NCBI GenBank assembly: GCA_003254925.1
Contig: QANZ01009716.1
Coordinates: 62,001 to 126,000, forward strand
Source: Chamaecrista fasciculata
Lineage: Eukaryota > Streptophyta > Magnoliopsida > Fabales > Fabaceae
Reading direction: 5' to 3'
Length of the DNA stretch: 64,000 nt
The notes beneath the pieces are model-generated. The model had not been told where the DNA came from and did not search any database. It worked only from the letters and a program-made list of their open reading frames with translations. The translations under genes were made by a program, and so were the position numbers. Numbering within the stretch: the first letter of the stretch is position 1; the number at the start of each line of letters is the position of its first letter. Shown piece by piece: positions 49,137 through 59,787 of the stretch.

Positions 49137-51821
49137 TTAATTCAAGGTGCGAAGGCGAATGGGAAGGCCATGTGCAGGTAAAGGGAGCAAAGCACCAGAA
49201 ACAGGTTCATGTGGAAGTAGCACATCCCATTGAAACTTGGTCACAAGATTGTGAATGAAAGCCAGAATGGCAAAGCGTACATAATCTTTTGCAGGGCATG
49301 TTCTTGGTCCTGCTCCAAAGGGTATGAATGTGTATGGAGCACCTCCTTCCTCTTCAAACCTTGAGGGATCGAACTTTTCAGGCTCAACAAAGTACTTGGG
49401 ATCCTTGTTTGTTGAAGAAATCGCCCAAAATATCTGCCACAAAACAAAAGTAATCATTTCTGTTTCCAAGGTTTTGTTAATCTTTACATAATCAATTAAG
49501 AGAAAATATATTCTTTTGGTCTTTGTTATTCTTACAAACGTTGAGTATTAAGTAAGTTTACTTATCAAATAATTATTTGATAATACTGATACTTGTTACC
49601 TTGCAGCCCTTGGGAATAGTGAAGCCATTGAAGGTGAAGTCAGTTTCAGCAACTCTGAAACCTCCTGGAGCTGTTGGGTAGAGTCTCATGGTCTCCTGTG
49701 CAACAGCCCATGTGTATTTCATTCTCTGTATGTTCTTCCAATCAAGTGGTGCACCCTCATCTCTTGTTTTAACAATCTCACCTTGCTCTGCTTCACATCA
49801 ATGGAAAATCAAACACAAAGTAAATGAATTAAATGAGCCCATGAAAGAAAATCGCCCCATAACATTTTATCATCTGAGTGCTATATCAAGATCAAAGGCT
49901 TCAAAGTGCATACATATATTTGCTATATTTAACTATCATGCTCATGGATTATCAAAAAAGCTGGCTAAAATGAATAAAATTCCCTTGATCTTTAATCATT
50001 GTGCAAAAAGGCTCCTGAACTTTTGATTTTGTGAAAATAATCTATTTTATTAAAACTTTCATGTGGGGTCTTTCATTACTTTTCAAAATTTATGAGTTTT
50101 TTGTACAATGATTGAAGTTCAAGGAGAGTTTTATGCTTTTTAACGAAAAAGGCTTCATAGTGTGGTATTTGTTACCAAATAGGATTCTTTGGTAGATTTG
50201 GGGGTTGAGTCTAATGTGTTTGATCATGAAAGTCAAGGTAACAGCAATCGCCGTGTAACCAGAATTCATCATTCCCATTATGATGTTTGTTATCTCAAGT
50301 TTTGGCACATATTTTCCATGAAACTCTGCTCCAACTATGTTTGATAGTGGATCATCTTCTATTTCAACTCCATTGGACAATGCATCCATCTTCTGTTTAA
50401 TCACTAACTCAATCTCTTTTCTAATTGCACCTGCTGCTTTCAGAGCTCGATGATAAGTTGTGCCCGGAAAATTCAGAGGTATGGAGTAAATTCCAGAGAA
50501 CAAGTCATCAAACTGGGTAGACAGTTTGGCTGCAAGAATATCTCCCTTCTCAATGCCTAAGAAGAACTGAAGTATGAGTCTCAGAGAGAAGTTCTTCATT
50601 AAGGGGTACACCTCTACTTCCTTTTGGTCATCCCAATGATTCCTGAAATTAATTACAAATAAAGGATCATAAGATTTGAAAACTCGTTACAAATTTATTA
50701 TACAAATATTAGAATGTAATTTAAGGGTGGTGCTTTTTTTTTATTGCCCGCCTGGCCTTTCAGCTCAATTTGTGTAGTAGACCTAGCTATGGTAAGAGAT
50801 TCTCTCAACTGATGTAGTTGTATTCACAAAATCTTGAATTTAGATCTTTCTTAAGTGATATTGAGTTGTTTATCACTCACACCAACTACGCATTTGATAT
50901 ATAAGGGGTGGTGTTTAGGAGGGCTTGATTATTTTATTACTGTTTTCAATTTACTTAAAATTGAAAAATTTATGAGCAGAAACTGAAGTACCTAAATTAG
51001 AGTGCTTTTTTTTTTTTTTCTCTGAAACTAATGTTAAAACTGTAATAAGGTCCGAGGAATTAAAATTATTTTCTCTAAATAAACAATGTATTACATACAT
51101 ATAAGTTGGTTGATGGATGAATGAAGTATAAACTTAAGAAAACCCCATAAATCATTTGATTGATAGTCCATCAATTTTTTTTTTATAATAATAGTCTTCA
51201 TTGTTAAAGTACACTGCCGAATCATATATTTAATTTTTTATTTTGGTGCTTAGAATATTTATGATCTATGTTAATAAAGGAGTAAATATAATATAAATAA
51301 TGAAATATAATCAACTCAATTATATGATATGTGATGCTGTTTTTGTTTAGAATGTCAAGATAACACATGAATTATTAACTACACTAGTAAAACTTTAGAG
51401 CTCATGATAACAAATGTTTAAAAAAAATAAGGAAATTTAACCAAATAGTCAAATGGATCATAAATCATAATAAAATAATGAGAAAATTGATGATTTGGTA
51501 CCTATAAAATGTCAGACGTTACAGTTTAGTCCTTAAAAGATAAAATTATCAGATTTAGTCTTTGGAATATACAATTATAATCATTTTAGTCATTTTGTTC
51601 AGATATTAATTCAAATTTGATGACAAACACGATATTTTAACATTTGACAACATTTAAAGCTATATCACAATTGTCATCAAATTTAAGCTAATATCGTTCA
51701 ACAAAAGGACCAAAATGATTCTAATTGCATATTTTATAGACTAAATCATATACTTTTATTTTTTAGGGACTAAATTGAGACATATATAATCTTCCAAAGA
51801 CCAAATCATGAATTTTCTCTA

Positions 51822-51856
<35 letters not shown>

Positions 51857-52405
51857 TCTTTTGACTCAATCCTAATGAACCTGTACCTACCTGAAATGCT
51901 GGTGTGTCAAAGGTTCAATGTTTCTCATGTACTTCTCAAGTGCTTCTGGCTTCAGAAACCCTAATATCTTCACAGCAGCAGCAGCTTTTGCCTTTGCTTC
52001 ATCATCTTGTTTAGGGGTATTATTATTATTAGGTTTATTATTATGACCCTTGGGCTCTGGTATATTGAACAACCTGTGCTGGGTTTTCAAGTACTGAACT
52101 TTAACAAGCCTTGGCTCATTCATGGCTATGAGTTTATTTGCACTAGGACCACATAGAACCACTGTAGGGTACCCTAATATGTGTGTCTTGAACACATGTT
52201 GAGAGTACTTGTCCTTCCTCTCTTTGAGAAAATTATCAAACTTTCTGAATAAAAATTGGTAGGACTCACCCACTAGAGGCCACCCATAGCTACCTGGAGG
52301 AAGGTTCTTAATGCCACCAGGCTTGCTTTGATGCAAATAAAGGCTTGATATAATCAAGATAGAGAGAAGTATGAGTAATGTTGTGGGTAGTAAGAAAAAG
52401 TCCAT
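49137..52405 (-). CDS. Cytochrome P450, CYP85 clan, CYP716-like
   Basis: An ER-anchored haem monooxygenase of 488 aa from four exons read on the minus strand: 52405-51891, 50642-50176, 49787-49600 and 49433-49137, all joining in frame. N-terminal membrane anchor ([20 protein letters not shown]), then the proline hinge [15 protein letters not shown]-helix ETMR (ExxR), FDPSRF, and haem loop [12 protein letters not shown] with the ligand cysteine. Overall it resembles CYP716 enzymes, which commonly oxidise triterpenes such as beta-amyrin. Oddities: the I-helix reads MNSGYTAIA, with Tyr where most P450s have the Asp/Glu that aids oxygen activation; Ala replaces Gly after Cys-Pro in the haem loop; and an Asn/Lys-rich insert ([17 protein letters not shown]) follows the B-C region. 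No stop or frameshift. It could belong to a sister family such as CYP728; the substrate cannot be told from sequence. Confidence 0.85.
50736..50904 (-). mobile_element. Probable SINE in P450 intron
   Basis: On the minus strand the head contains 'tagttggtgtgagtg' (A-box-like) and 'atctaaattcaagatt' (B-box-like), and the 3' side ends at a T/A-rich tail. It is flanked by similar 11-bp repeats, gggtggtgctt (50725-50735) and gggtggtgttt (50906-50916). The boxes are weak, so this is a moderate call. Confidence 0.5.
51484..51822. repeat. Palindromic MITE in P450 intron 1
   Basis: Begins 'gaaaattgatgatttggt' and ends with the near-complement 'accaaatcatgaattttc'. Inner blocks ('cagtttagtcctt', 'atcattttagtcattttgtt') are mirrored. 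Same family as 21050-21535. Confidence 0.62.
51826..51851. repeat. TA dinucleotide microsatellite
   Basis: An uninterrupted TA tract next to the exon 1 donor of the P450 gene. Confidence 0.8.
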
Positions 52406-52439
52406 ATTTCTACTTCTTAAGTTGAGTTCATAGTGTAGT

Positions 52440-53400
52440 TAATTGGCAGGTAAGCCTTTTATTGGCCATATCGAGTTATTTACCATCTCATTATTTAATA
52501 TATATATTCTTCATCAAGATGTCCTTGGTGCAAAATTTTTTTTTTTTTAAAATAAAGTCACTATTTGTAGTATACTTTGGTTTTTCTGTTAACATTTTTG
52601 AATTCTTAATTATTTTTGTTTGTCGTAATTAACACCATCGTCATACAAAATTGCGGACCATGTGGTCCATATTATCCTATCGTTATTGGGTTATTATCAT
52701 TAGTTAGCATTATTGTACTATTATTATTATATCTTGGTTGAATTATTGCGATACTACATTAAAAAAAAATCTTATAGTTTGGTTGTTTAAATATTTTGAC
52801 TTTGTGGTCCAGTATCGCGAACGTTTTGGCATTGTTATAAAATTTGCATAGCTTTGGGAAACAATTGCGTGGTACCTTTGATAGAGGAAGAAAATGATTT
52901 TCTACAATTGAACAACAATAATAGTTGTACACTTGTAAGTTGTAACAAAAAAAATAAAAGATATGTGCTTTTGTACTTACCTGCTTCACTGGTAACTGAA
53001 AATTTTTTGAAGTCATGCCCATCTCCCTTAACTCCTCAATTGGTGAAAAGGGTCTTATAATCAGAGATTCAATCACCAAGTTGGAAGATGATAATGGAGA
53101 TCTACGTCTCCATTTTATGAGGACTAAAAGGAATTGCCTCTAAAGATTCAGACATCAACACCTAAGTAAGCACCCCATGGTGATGGTATTGTGATTGATA
53201 TCAACCATCTTATAATTAGAGAATGCAGGATATATGCAGCATGTCTTCCTTAACCGAAATGGCATTTCCTTTATTAGCTTTTAATTAGTTCTAGTTCTGA
53301 TTTGTTTTTTTCCTTTTTTTTTTTTCCTTACTTTTTAGTTCTACTATGTTTCCAGTTTTCAGTTTTTCTTCTCCTTCCCTTTTGATTATACCGTTTTGAT
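52440..53400. other. P450 upstream region and intergenic
   Basis: AT-rich, with short A/T homopolymers and a TATA-like CAATAAAAGG on the minus strand near 52457-52466 that could serve the P450 gene. No gene recognised. Confidence 0.4.
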
Positions 53401-53404
53401 AGAA

Positions 53405-53712
53405 ATACTAATTTCGTCCTTAAACTTTACATTAACTGCAATTTCTTCCCCATTTTTTTTCTGTCAATTTTGTCCTCAATGTTTTATATTTTCGTCAATT
53501 TTATCCTTTGACTAACTTCTTTCATTAAATTAACGATATACTCTATCCTGTTTTTTAATGAGTTAGGATTTGAGTTTATTTTTCTATTAATTTTACAATA
53601 TATATCATTAGCCACGTAGATTTTGTCGATAATATTTGGCTAGAGTAAGAGCAAAAGATAAAATTAACCAAAATGTAAAATATTGGGGACGAAATTGACA
53701 ACAAAAACAATT
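53405..53712. repeat. Foldback MITE
   Basis: Left arm ('aatttcgtccttaaactttaca ...' type) and right arm ('... gggacgaaattgacaac') are inverted complements around a central 'aattaacgatatac' region. Similar to the repeat in the receptor kinase intron (14050-14350). Confidence 0.52.
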
Positions 53713-53779
53713 GGAAAAATACGAAAAATATTAATAATTCCATCTTGTTTCTTATTAGCTTTAATATTTTCATTCCAAG

Positions 53780-54575
53780 GTATAGTTGTCAAAGTGAGGC
53801 AACTTGACTCATACGGGTTGGCTCACCATGGCTTATGGCTCACGCAGGCCAGGATCCTTGGTCAGTCAAGATTTTGCCAACCCGGCTCACCAACTTAGTG
53901 AGTTGAGTTGGTTCACTTCACCCACTAAACAGTAATTTCTAAAAAATCAATTTTTTTATACAATATAATAAAATACTCTAAAACATAAATAAAAAAATAC
54001 ACAAAATACATTTGAGTATCAGAGAGAGAAATTGGAAGATTAAGGTTCTTTTCTTTAGATCTGAGAAAGGGCACAATTGCACAAGAGAATACGATGACGA
54101 CATGTTGGATGGAGACGATTGAGATTGTGTGAGCTGCGATTGCTATAGAGACGAGATGAGATTGTACAAGATGAACTAAGATTCAAGAAAATGAATGAAG
54201 ATTGAAGAAGAAGAATGAAGAGTAAGGGAGGACGAATTGTACTGTGTAAGTGTGATTGTGTTTGGATGGATGGATGGAAGAAATGATGGTTTTGGTTTGC
54301 TTGTTGTGCGATATTTTGGAAAATGAAGAGAAGAGTAAATTAAGTTGAGGTTAATAAATTAGGTTTTTTCTTTTTATATTATTAAAAATCAGTTTTTTTT
54401 TTGTGAGTTGGTGAGCTCGCCTACCAACTCACCGAGTTAGCTTACCTCACAGGTCAGGTGAGCCAACTTACGTGGGCTAAAATTGTATAAACTCGACTCA
54501 CCTTTTTTGTGGGTTAAACAGGTCTAATCCACAGGTTGAAATTCGTTTAAACGACTCTACCGTAATTGTGATGAG
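53780..54575. repeat. hAT-like non-autonomous repeat
   Basis: Both ends are rich in 'ggctcacc', 'aactcacc' and 'gtgagttg' blocks in inverted arrangement around an AT-rich core, a pattern seen in plant non-autonomous hAT relatives. Termini and target duplication were not resolved. Confidence 0.4.
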
Positions 54576-54675
54576 TAATTTTGAATCCTTAAATATTGGA
54601 ACCTTTTGTTATCACATATATTATGTTTATAATTAGATAACAGTTAACATGGCCACAAAAATAGTTGAAACTGTG

Positions 54676-54677
<2 letters not shown>

Positions 54678-54736
<59 letters not shown>
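54678..54736. repeat. TTA/TAT trinucleotide microsatellite at gap edge
   Basis: About 20 tandem TTA units run directly into the N gap; the assembly very likely broke in this repeat. Confidence 0.9.
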
Positions 54737-55275
54737 NNNNNNNNNNNNNNNNNNNNNNNNNNNNNNNNNNNNNNNNNNNNNNNNNNNNNNNNNNNNNNNN
54801 NNNNNNNNNNNNNNNNNNNNNNNNNNNNNNNNNNNNNNNNNNNNNNNNNNNNNNNNNNNNNNNNNNNNNNNNNNNNNNNNNNNNNNNNNNNNNNNNNNNN
54901 NNNNNNNNNNNNNNNNNNNNNNNNNNNNNNNNNNNNNNNNNNNNNNNNNNNNNNNNNNNNNNNNNNNNNNNNNNNNNNNNNNNNNNNNNNNNNNNNNNNN
55001 NNNNNNNNNNNNNNNNNNNNNNNNNNNNNNNNNNNNNNNNNNNNNNNNNNNNNNNNNNNNNNNNNNNNNNNNNNNNNNNNNNNNNNNNNNNNNNNNNNNN
55101 NNNNNNNNNNNNNNNNNNNNNNNNNNNNNNNNNNNNNNNNNNNNNNNNNNNNNNNNNNNNNNNNNNNNNNNNNNNNNNNNNNNNNNNNNNNNNNNNNNNN
55201 NNNNNNNNNNNNNNNNNNNNNNNNNNNNNNNNNNNNNNNNNNNNNNNNNNNNNNNNNNNNNNNNNNNNNNNNNNN
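54737..55275. other. Assembly gap (539 N)
   Basis: Unsequenced bases. Any ORF drawn across it is meaningless. Confidence 1.
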
Positions 55276-55501
55276 TTTTTGAAAATTTAATTTATAGGAT
55301 ATATATCCACAACATTTGCATCATACATAAAAAAAAAAAAGAAGCTCAATTAATTTTTTAGATATCTCCAACATCTGCATAATATCTTATAATTAAATTG
55401 CATTTATTTTTATAGAAATTTTTTTGGAAGCTAGTATTTTTTATTTAGAAAATAATCTAGATTGATATTTCTCTTCTTAAATTAACAATTATAAAAATAT
55501 G

Positions 55502-55769
55502 AATAAATTAATAATTTAACTCTAGAAATATTAATAAGCTGACAACTCAGTTTATTAAATATTGAAATACACATTTAATATTCGAAAGATTAAAACGGTA
55601 TACTCTTTAGTCCCTTAATGATTTAAAAAGTCTTTTATTTAGTCCAAAAAAAGACTAATAATATACTATTCTGATTTTTCATGGACTAAATTGTGCATTA
55701 ATTTTAACCTTTCAAAAACTGAGTTGTCAGTTCAGTAATTTTTCAAGGACTAAATTATTAATTTACTCT
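55502..55769. repeat. Palindromic MITE, second copy of the 42055 family
   Basis: Shares mirrored blocks with 42055-42326, including 'gctgacaactcagt', 'gattaaaacggtatact' and 'caaggactaaattatta'. More diverged than the NRPC2 copy. Confidence 0.62.
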
Positions 55770-56252
55770 AACAATATATATACCCATCTCAAATAATAAT
55801 ATCATATTTCAAGAGAAAATAACAGAAAATAACCATGAAATAACAACAACAACAACAATGTTAATGATATTGATGGGCGATATTTTAAGATCACATATAA
55901 ATAGGAAGGAAGTTTACAATAATCCTTAAAAAGGAAAAAAAAATTACAAAAACCAGATAGCATTCAAGATTTTTAACCTTTTGGATATGTGGGAGGAAAG
56001 CCAAGGAGGAGGAGCAGTAATTCTAGGAGAAAAAGATGTAACGTGTGGATGTTTAATAGAAGGCTGCTTTTGTTCTCCATTAACTAATGAGACTTATGAT
56101 GATGTTATCTCCTATCTCCTCAAATCTTCTCACTTTTTCTCATAATTCACTTCTCCTTTTTCTTTTCTTTTTAAAATTAAAAACACAATTTTTCTCTGCT
56201 CTTTTACTTCTCAATCAATTAGTCCCATTTCAATTCTCTTTAATTTTTTTTA

Positions 56253-56637
56253 GGCAAAAGTATTATTGGTTCTTCCAAAATATGCGATTATTTTCAGTTG
56301 CATTTTTAAAGTTTTTTGGGTCAATTGTACTCTCAAAATATGGGGTGAGTTTCATTTATACCCCCAAAATATTTTTTAATCAATTATATCCTCAATATTC
56401 ATATTTGAGTCAATTATACCCCAAATACCGCTCAATTTGGGGTACAATTGACACAAAAGAAAATATTGGAAGTACAATTTATACAAAAAAGAAAAGATTG
56501 AAGATATAATTAATTTAAAAACTTTCGAGATAAAACTAAAACTAAACTCATACTTTGGGGTTACAATTGATAAAAAAAATTTTGAAAGTATAACTAAAAA
56601 CGATAACATACTTTAGAGGTACCAAAGTCACTTTTCC
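56253..56637. repeat. Foldback MULE-like element
   Basis: Begins 'ggcaaaagtattattggt' and ends with the approximate complement 'accaaagtcacttttccc'. Inner blocks ('caattgta', 'aaaatatgggg') are mirrored. Structure matches the 43785 element, but no clear 9-bp duplication was found. Confidence 0.52.
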
Positions 56638-57094
56638 CTCTCCACTTTTTACTCTCAATGGATACTACCCTAGTACTCTTTCTTTTCTCATCACATTTCT
56701 TTTTTAATTTACTCAACCTATTACTTCTCTGATCTCTTCTTCCTCAATCCTCACGACTAAGGGTGTTCAGGAGTTTGGGTTAGGTTTAGGGGATTTATTT
56801 CTAGCTCACTATTTTATTTAGCGAGATAAGCTAAGTTAGACTAAAAAACTTAATTGAATTAACTCAAACCAACCTAAATTAAAGTGACAATTTGAGTTAG
56901 GTTGACGGGTAGATCTATATTATTTTTTTTTATTTCTTACATATTTTTTTTCAATATGGTTCCTCTTAAATTTGTTTCTTCAATTTGGTCCTTTAGAATT
57001 TGTTTTTGAAAGACTAAATTGAGAACAAAGATTTACGAATAAACCAAATTTTAAGAAAATAACATTATTTGAGAGATCAATATATAACCTTCGC

Positions 57095-57615
57095 CGCAAC
57101 CTTAGAAAGTAAGGCATATGGAAGGCTCGGACTGGCCATTCACCCGGTGGAAGGCTCGGGTCATTGGTTCAATACTTCAATCGCTGGATCACCGGTTGAG
57201 CCGGTTTACTTAAAAAATACATTTTCAAATATAGATATTCATCAAATACACATTAATATCTTACAATAATTTAAATATAAAGTAAAAAATTAAATACTTC
57301 GGTACCCTTTGGAGCTATTTTGCAATTTTAACCATAACAAGTTTTGTAAAAATTACATATTGACCCCAAAATGTTTTTAAAGTTTTCATTTTAGTCCCTA
57401 AATAATATGTATCCAGGGACAAATTTGTAATTTTTTGGGGTCAATATATAATTTTTACAAAATTTGTCAGGTCAAACCGGTTCACGGTTCACCGGTCCGT
57501 GCCGGTTGAACCGGTGACTGGCCGGGTCGAATGCAGAACGATATTTTGCTTATTTCGAACCGATCTGGTGTCCGGTTCACCAGTTGAACCGCCCGATCCA
57601 GTCCGATTTTTTTTA
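57095..57615. repeat. GGTTCACCGGTT-rich repeat with a nested foldback
   Basis: Both ends are rich in 'ccggttgaaccgg'-type blocks, typical of a common plant non-autonomous element. Between them sits a separate foldback: 'acaagttttgtaaaaattac' near 57337 and its approximate complement 'taatttttacaaaatttgt' ending near 57467. Confidence 0.48.
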
Positions 57616-58960
57616 CTATATATATATATATATATGGTCTTGTTCATCAATTATATCAAATGGCATTATTATATCATGCATGTACGTACTCCTCATTCAA
57701 AGTACATGTAATCCTCATTTGTAATTGCAGATTTTGACAGAGTGAGTTTCTTCTCTACGTACTTGCTATTCTTTGGCTCTCAAATTAAAGTGGAAAATCA
57801 GATGAGATCAAATCAAATACAACTCAGATCATAATACTCTTGTTATCTTTCATTTTCATTTATATATTTCTGTCCAGTGTCTTTTAAAGTAAGGCTTAGT
57901 ACGTAGAGTTCAAAAACTCTTCCTCTTCCTTTTTCCCGTTGTCTAAATTAAAAGCCATCTTCCTCTTTGTAGAATTATTCCTTTTTTTTTTGTTTTAGTC
58001 ATTGTGTACAGCTGGCTTATTTAGATTGGTTAGCCATGCATGATTCTTTTATGCGGTTTGTTATGGACGGTCCTCGTCATAATGACAATGCATGCAGCTA
58101 TATATATATATTTCACTTTTCAGTAATCGAATATGCCTTGAGCAATTTCACACAATTCCTTCTTAACAAAAGATACAGTACTAGCTAGTACAATTATATT
58201 TCAAGAATTGAAGCAAACTACAGTTAATTAATTGATATATATTCAGGGAGAAAGGCAGAGAGGTAAGTTCCAACTGCTAATTAACTTCTTATGTCTAATT
58301 GTTGACCACTGTAATGATTATTATTGTGCGTGTATTTCTCATTTTTACTCTCTTCGTTTGATTTACTGTCCAAATTCTGAATGATAGGAACATTATCCTT
58401 GAGAAAATTCAGCCTGAAAGCAATACCAAATTTAAATGACCATCATAATAAGTAATCAACATTTAGAACATATAGAATAATAATGAGCATGTTATTTATA
58501 TATATATATCACTTAAATTCATGTTTTCAGAAAATAAAATCAAAGAGGCCCAAAAGCACTGAACTTTCCATAATCATCTCCATCTTTCTCCCACTGTCCC
58601 ACACAAGTAATTTGTACAGATTTGGTAGCTGGCAACTGCGTCAAGAAGCTGTATATATAAATGTGAGGTAGTAAATTTGCCATGCTTTTAAAGACTGCTT
58701 TGATACTTAATTTAGTTAGTTACATGTAGTTACGTTCTTAATTGCAAGAATTAATTAATCTTCAATTACAGTAGATGAGAATTGCAAATTAATAAAGCAA
58801 ACTTAGAATTAGGTGGCTATGCTGAAATCAAATGGTCCAAAAACCTATTCACTACTGTAGCACGCATTTTAACTGATGATCGTTTTGTTCATGTTTTGAA
58901 TCCTCAAATACATTAGCTCTGTGATATTGGACTTCCTTTGCACAAATAGTTGCAAAGTGT

Positions 58961-58991
<31 letters not shown>

Positions 58992-59294
58992 CCTCATTCT
59001 ACTCTTTATCATTTGTTTAATCTTTGTGTTTTTTTAAAATATAATCAAATTAACAATACTAACCGGTGCACTTTGTTAATATTGTGAGTGAATAAAGAAA
59101 ATATTAGTGGCATCATCAGACAAAAAGAAGATGACGAGACAAGGAGGATTGAAGGCTATGCTTTTTATTCTAGGTCTCTTTCTTTCTCTTTCTCTTTTTC
59201 CTATGAAATAAAACTGTTGAACACATATCCACAAATTCTGATCAAAGCTCCCAAAGAACTTACAACAAGTGTGACATAAGACTCATAATATTCT
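57616..59294. other. Intergenic, AT-rich, microsatellites
   Basis: TA tracts near 57618-57635, 58101-58110 and 58970-58990. No gene, RNA or element with definable ends. Confidence 0.45.
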
Positions 59295-59709
59295 TGTTAG
59301 GATTCAGAGTATCTCCCAACAACCATTCACAGATCTAAACAAGTATGATAATGCGGAATAAAGAGAATAATAGAGGAACACAAGACAATTTACCCTGGTT
59401 CGGTCAGTGTGACCTACATCCAGCCAAGAACAAAGGATATCACTATATAGAATGTGGGAATACAATAACCTGATGAACTAGTCTACCTCTCAAGTCATGC
59501 TTCTACCATTAGCTACTAGTCTATTTATAGGCATCCCAAACCCTAGATACACAAGGATTACTTAACCTAAGCCCAATAGGCCCAAGTCCCTAATTCCTTA
59601 GTCACCAAGGATTCTATCCCAAAATATATGGTAACTAATTAAAATACAAGTCACTCAAAGATTACATAAGATATCCCAAATCTTAAATAACTAAGACTAA
59701 ATCTTTACA
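59295..59709 (-). repeat. 3' LTR of the Copia element
   Basis: A 415-bp unit. On the minus strand it starts TGTAAAGATTTAG and ends ATCCTAACA, so TG...CA. It contains CTATAAATAG (TATA, near 59521-59530) and follows a purine-rich tract, 'caaggggaagat', just inside the element, the expected plus-strand primer. Its partner 5' LTR is not found at the other end. Confidence 0.78.
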
Positions 59710-59787
59710 AATCTTCCCCTTGACTTGAATTCCCTTCTTCAATACGGTTGCCTCCTTGCCTTGCCGCTCGCCCCCGAGCATCTGGTA

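Noticed and set aside
54649..55290. A 213-codon plus-strand ORF
   Set aside because: It is a TTA microsatellite translated as poly-Tyr followed by N bases; not a gene.
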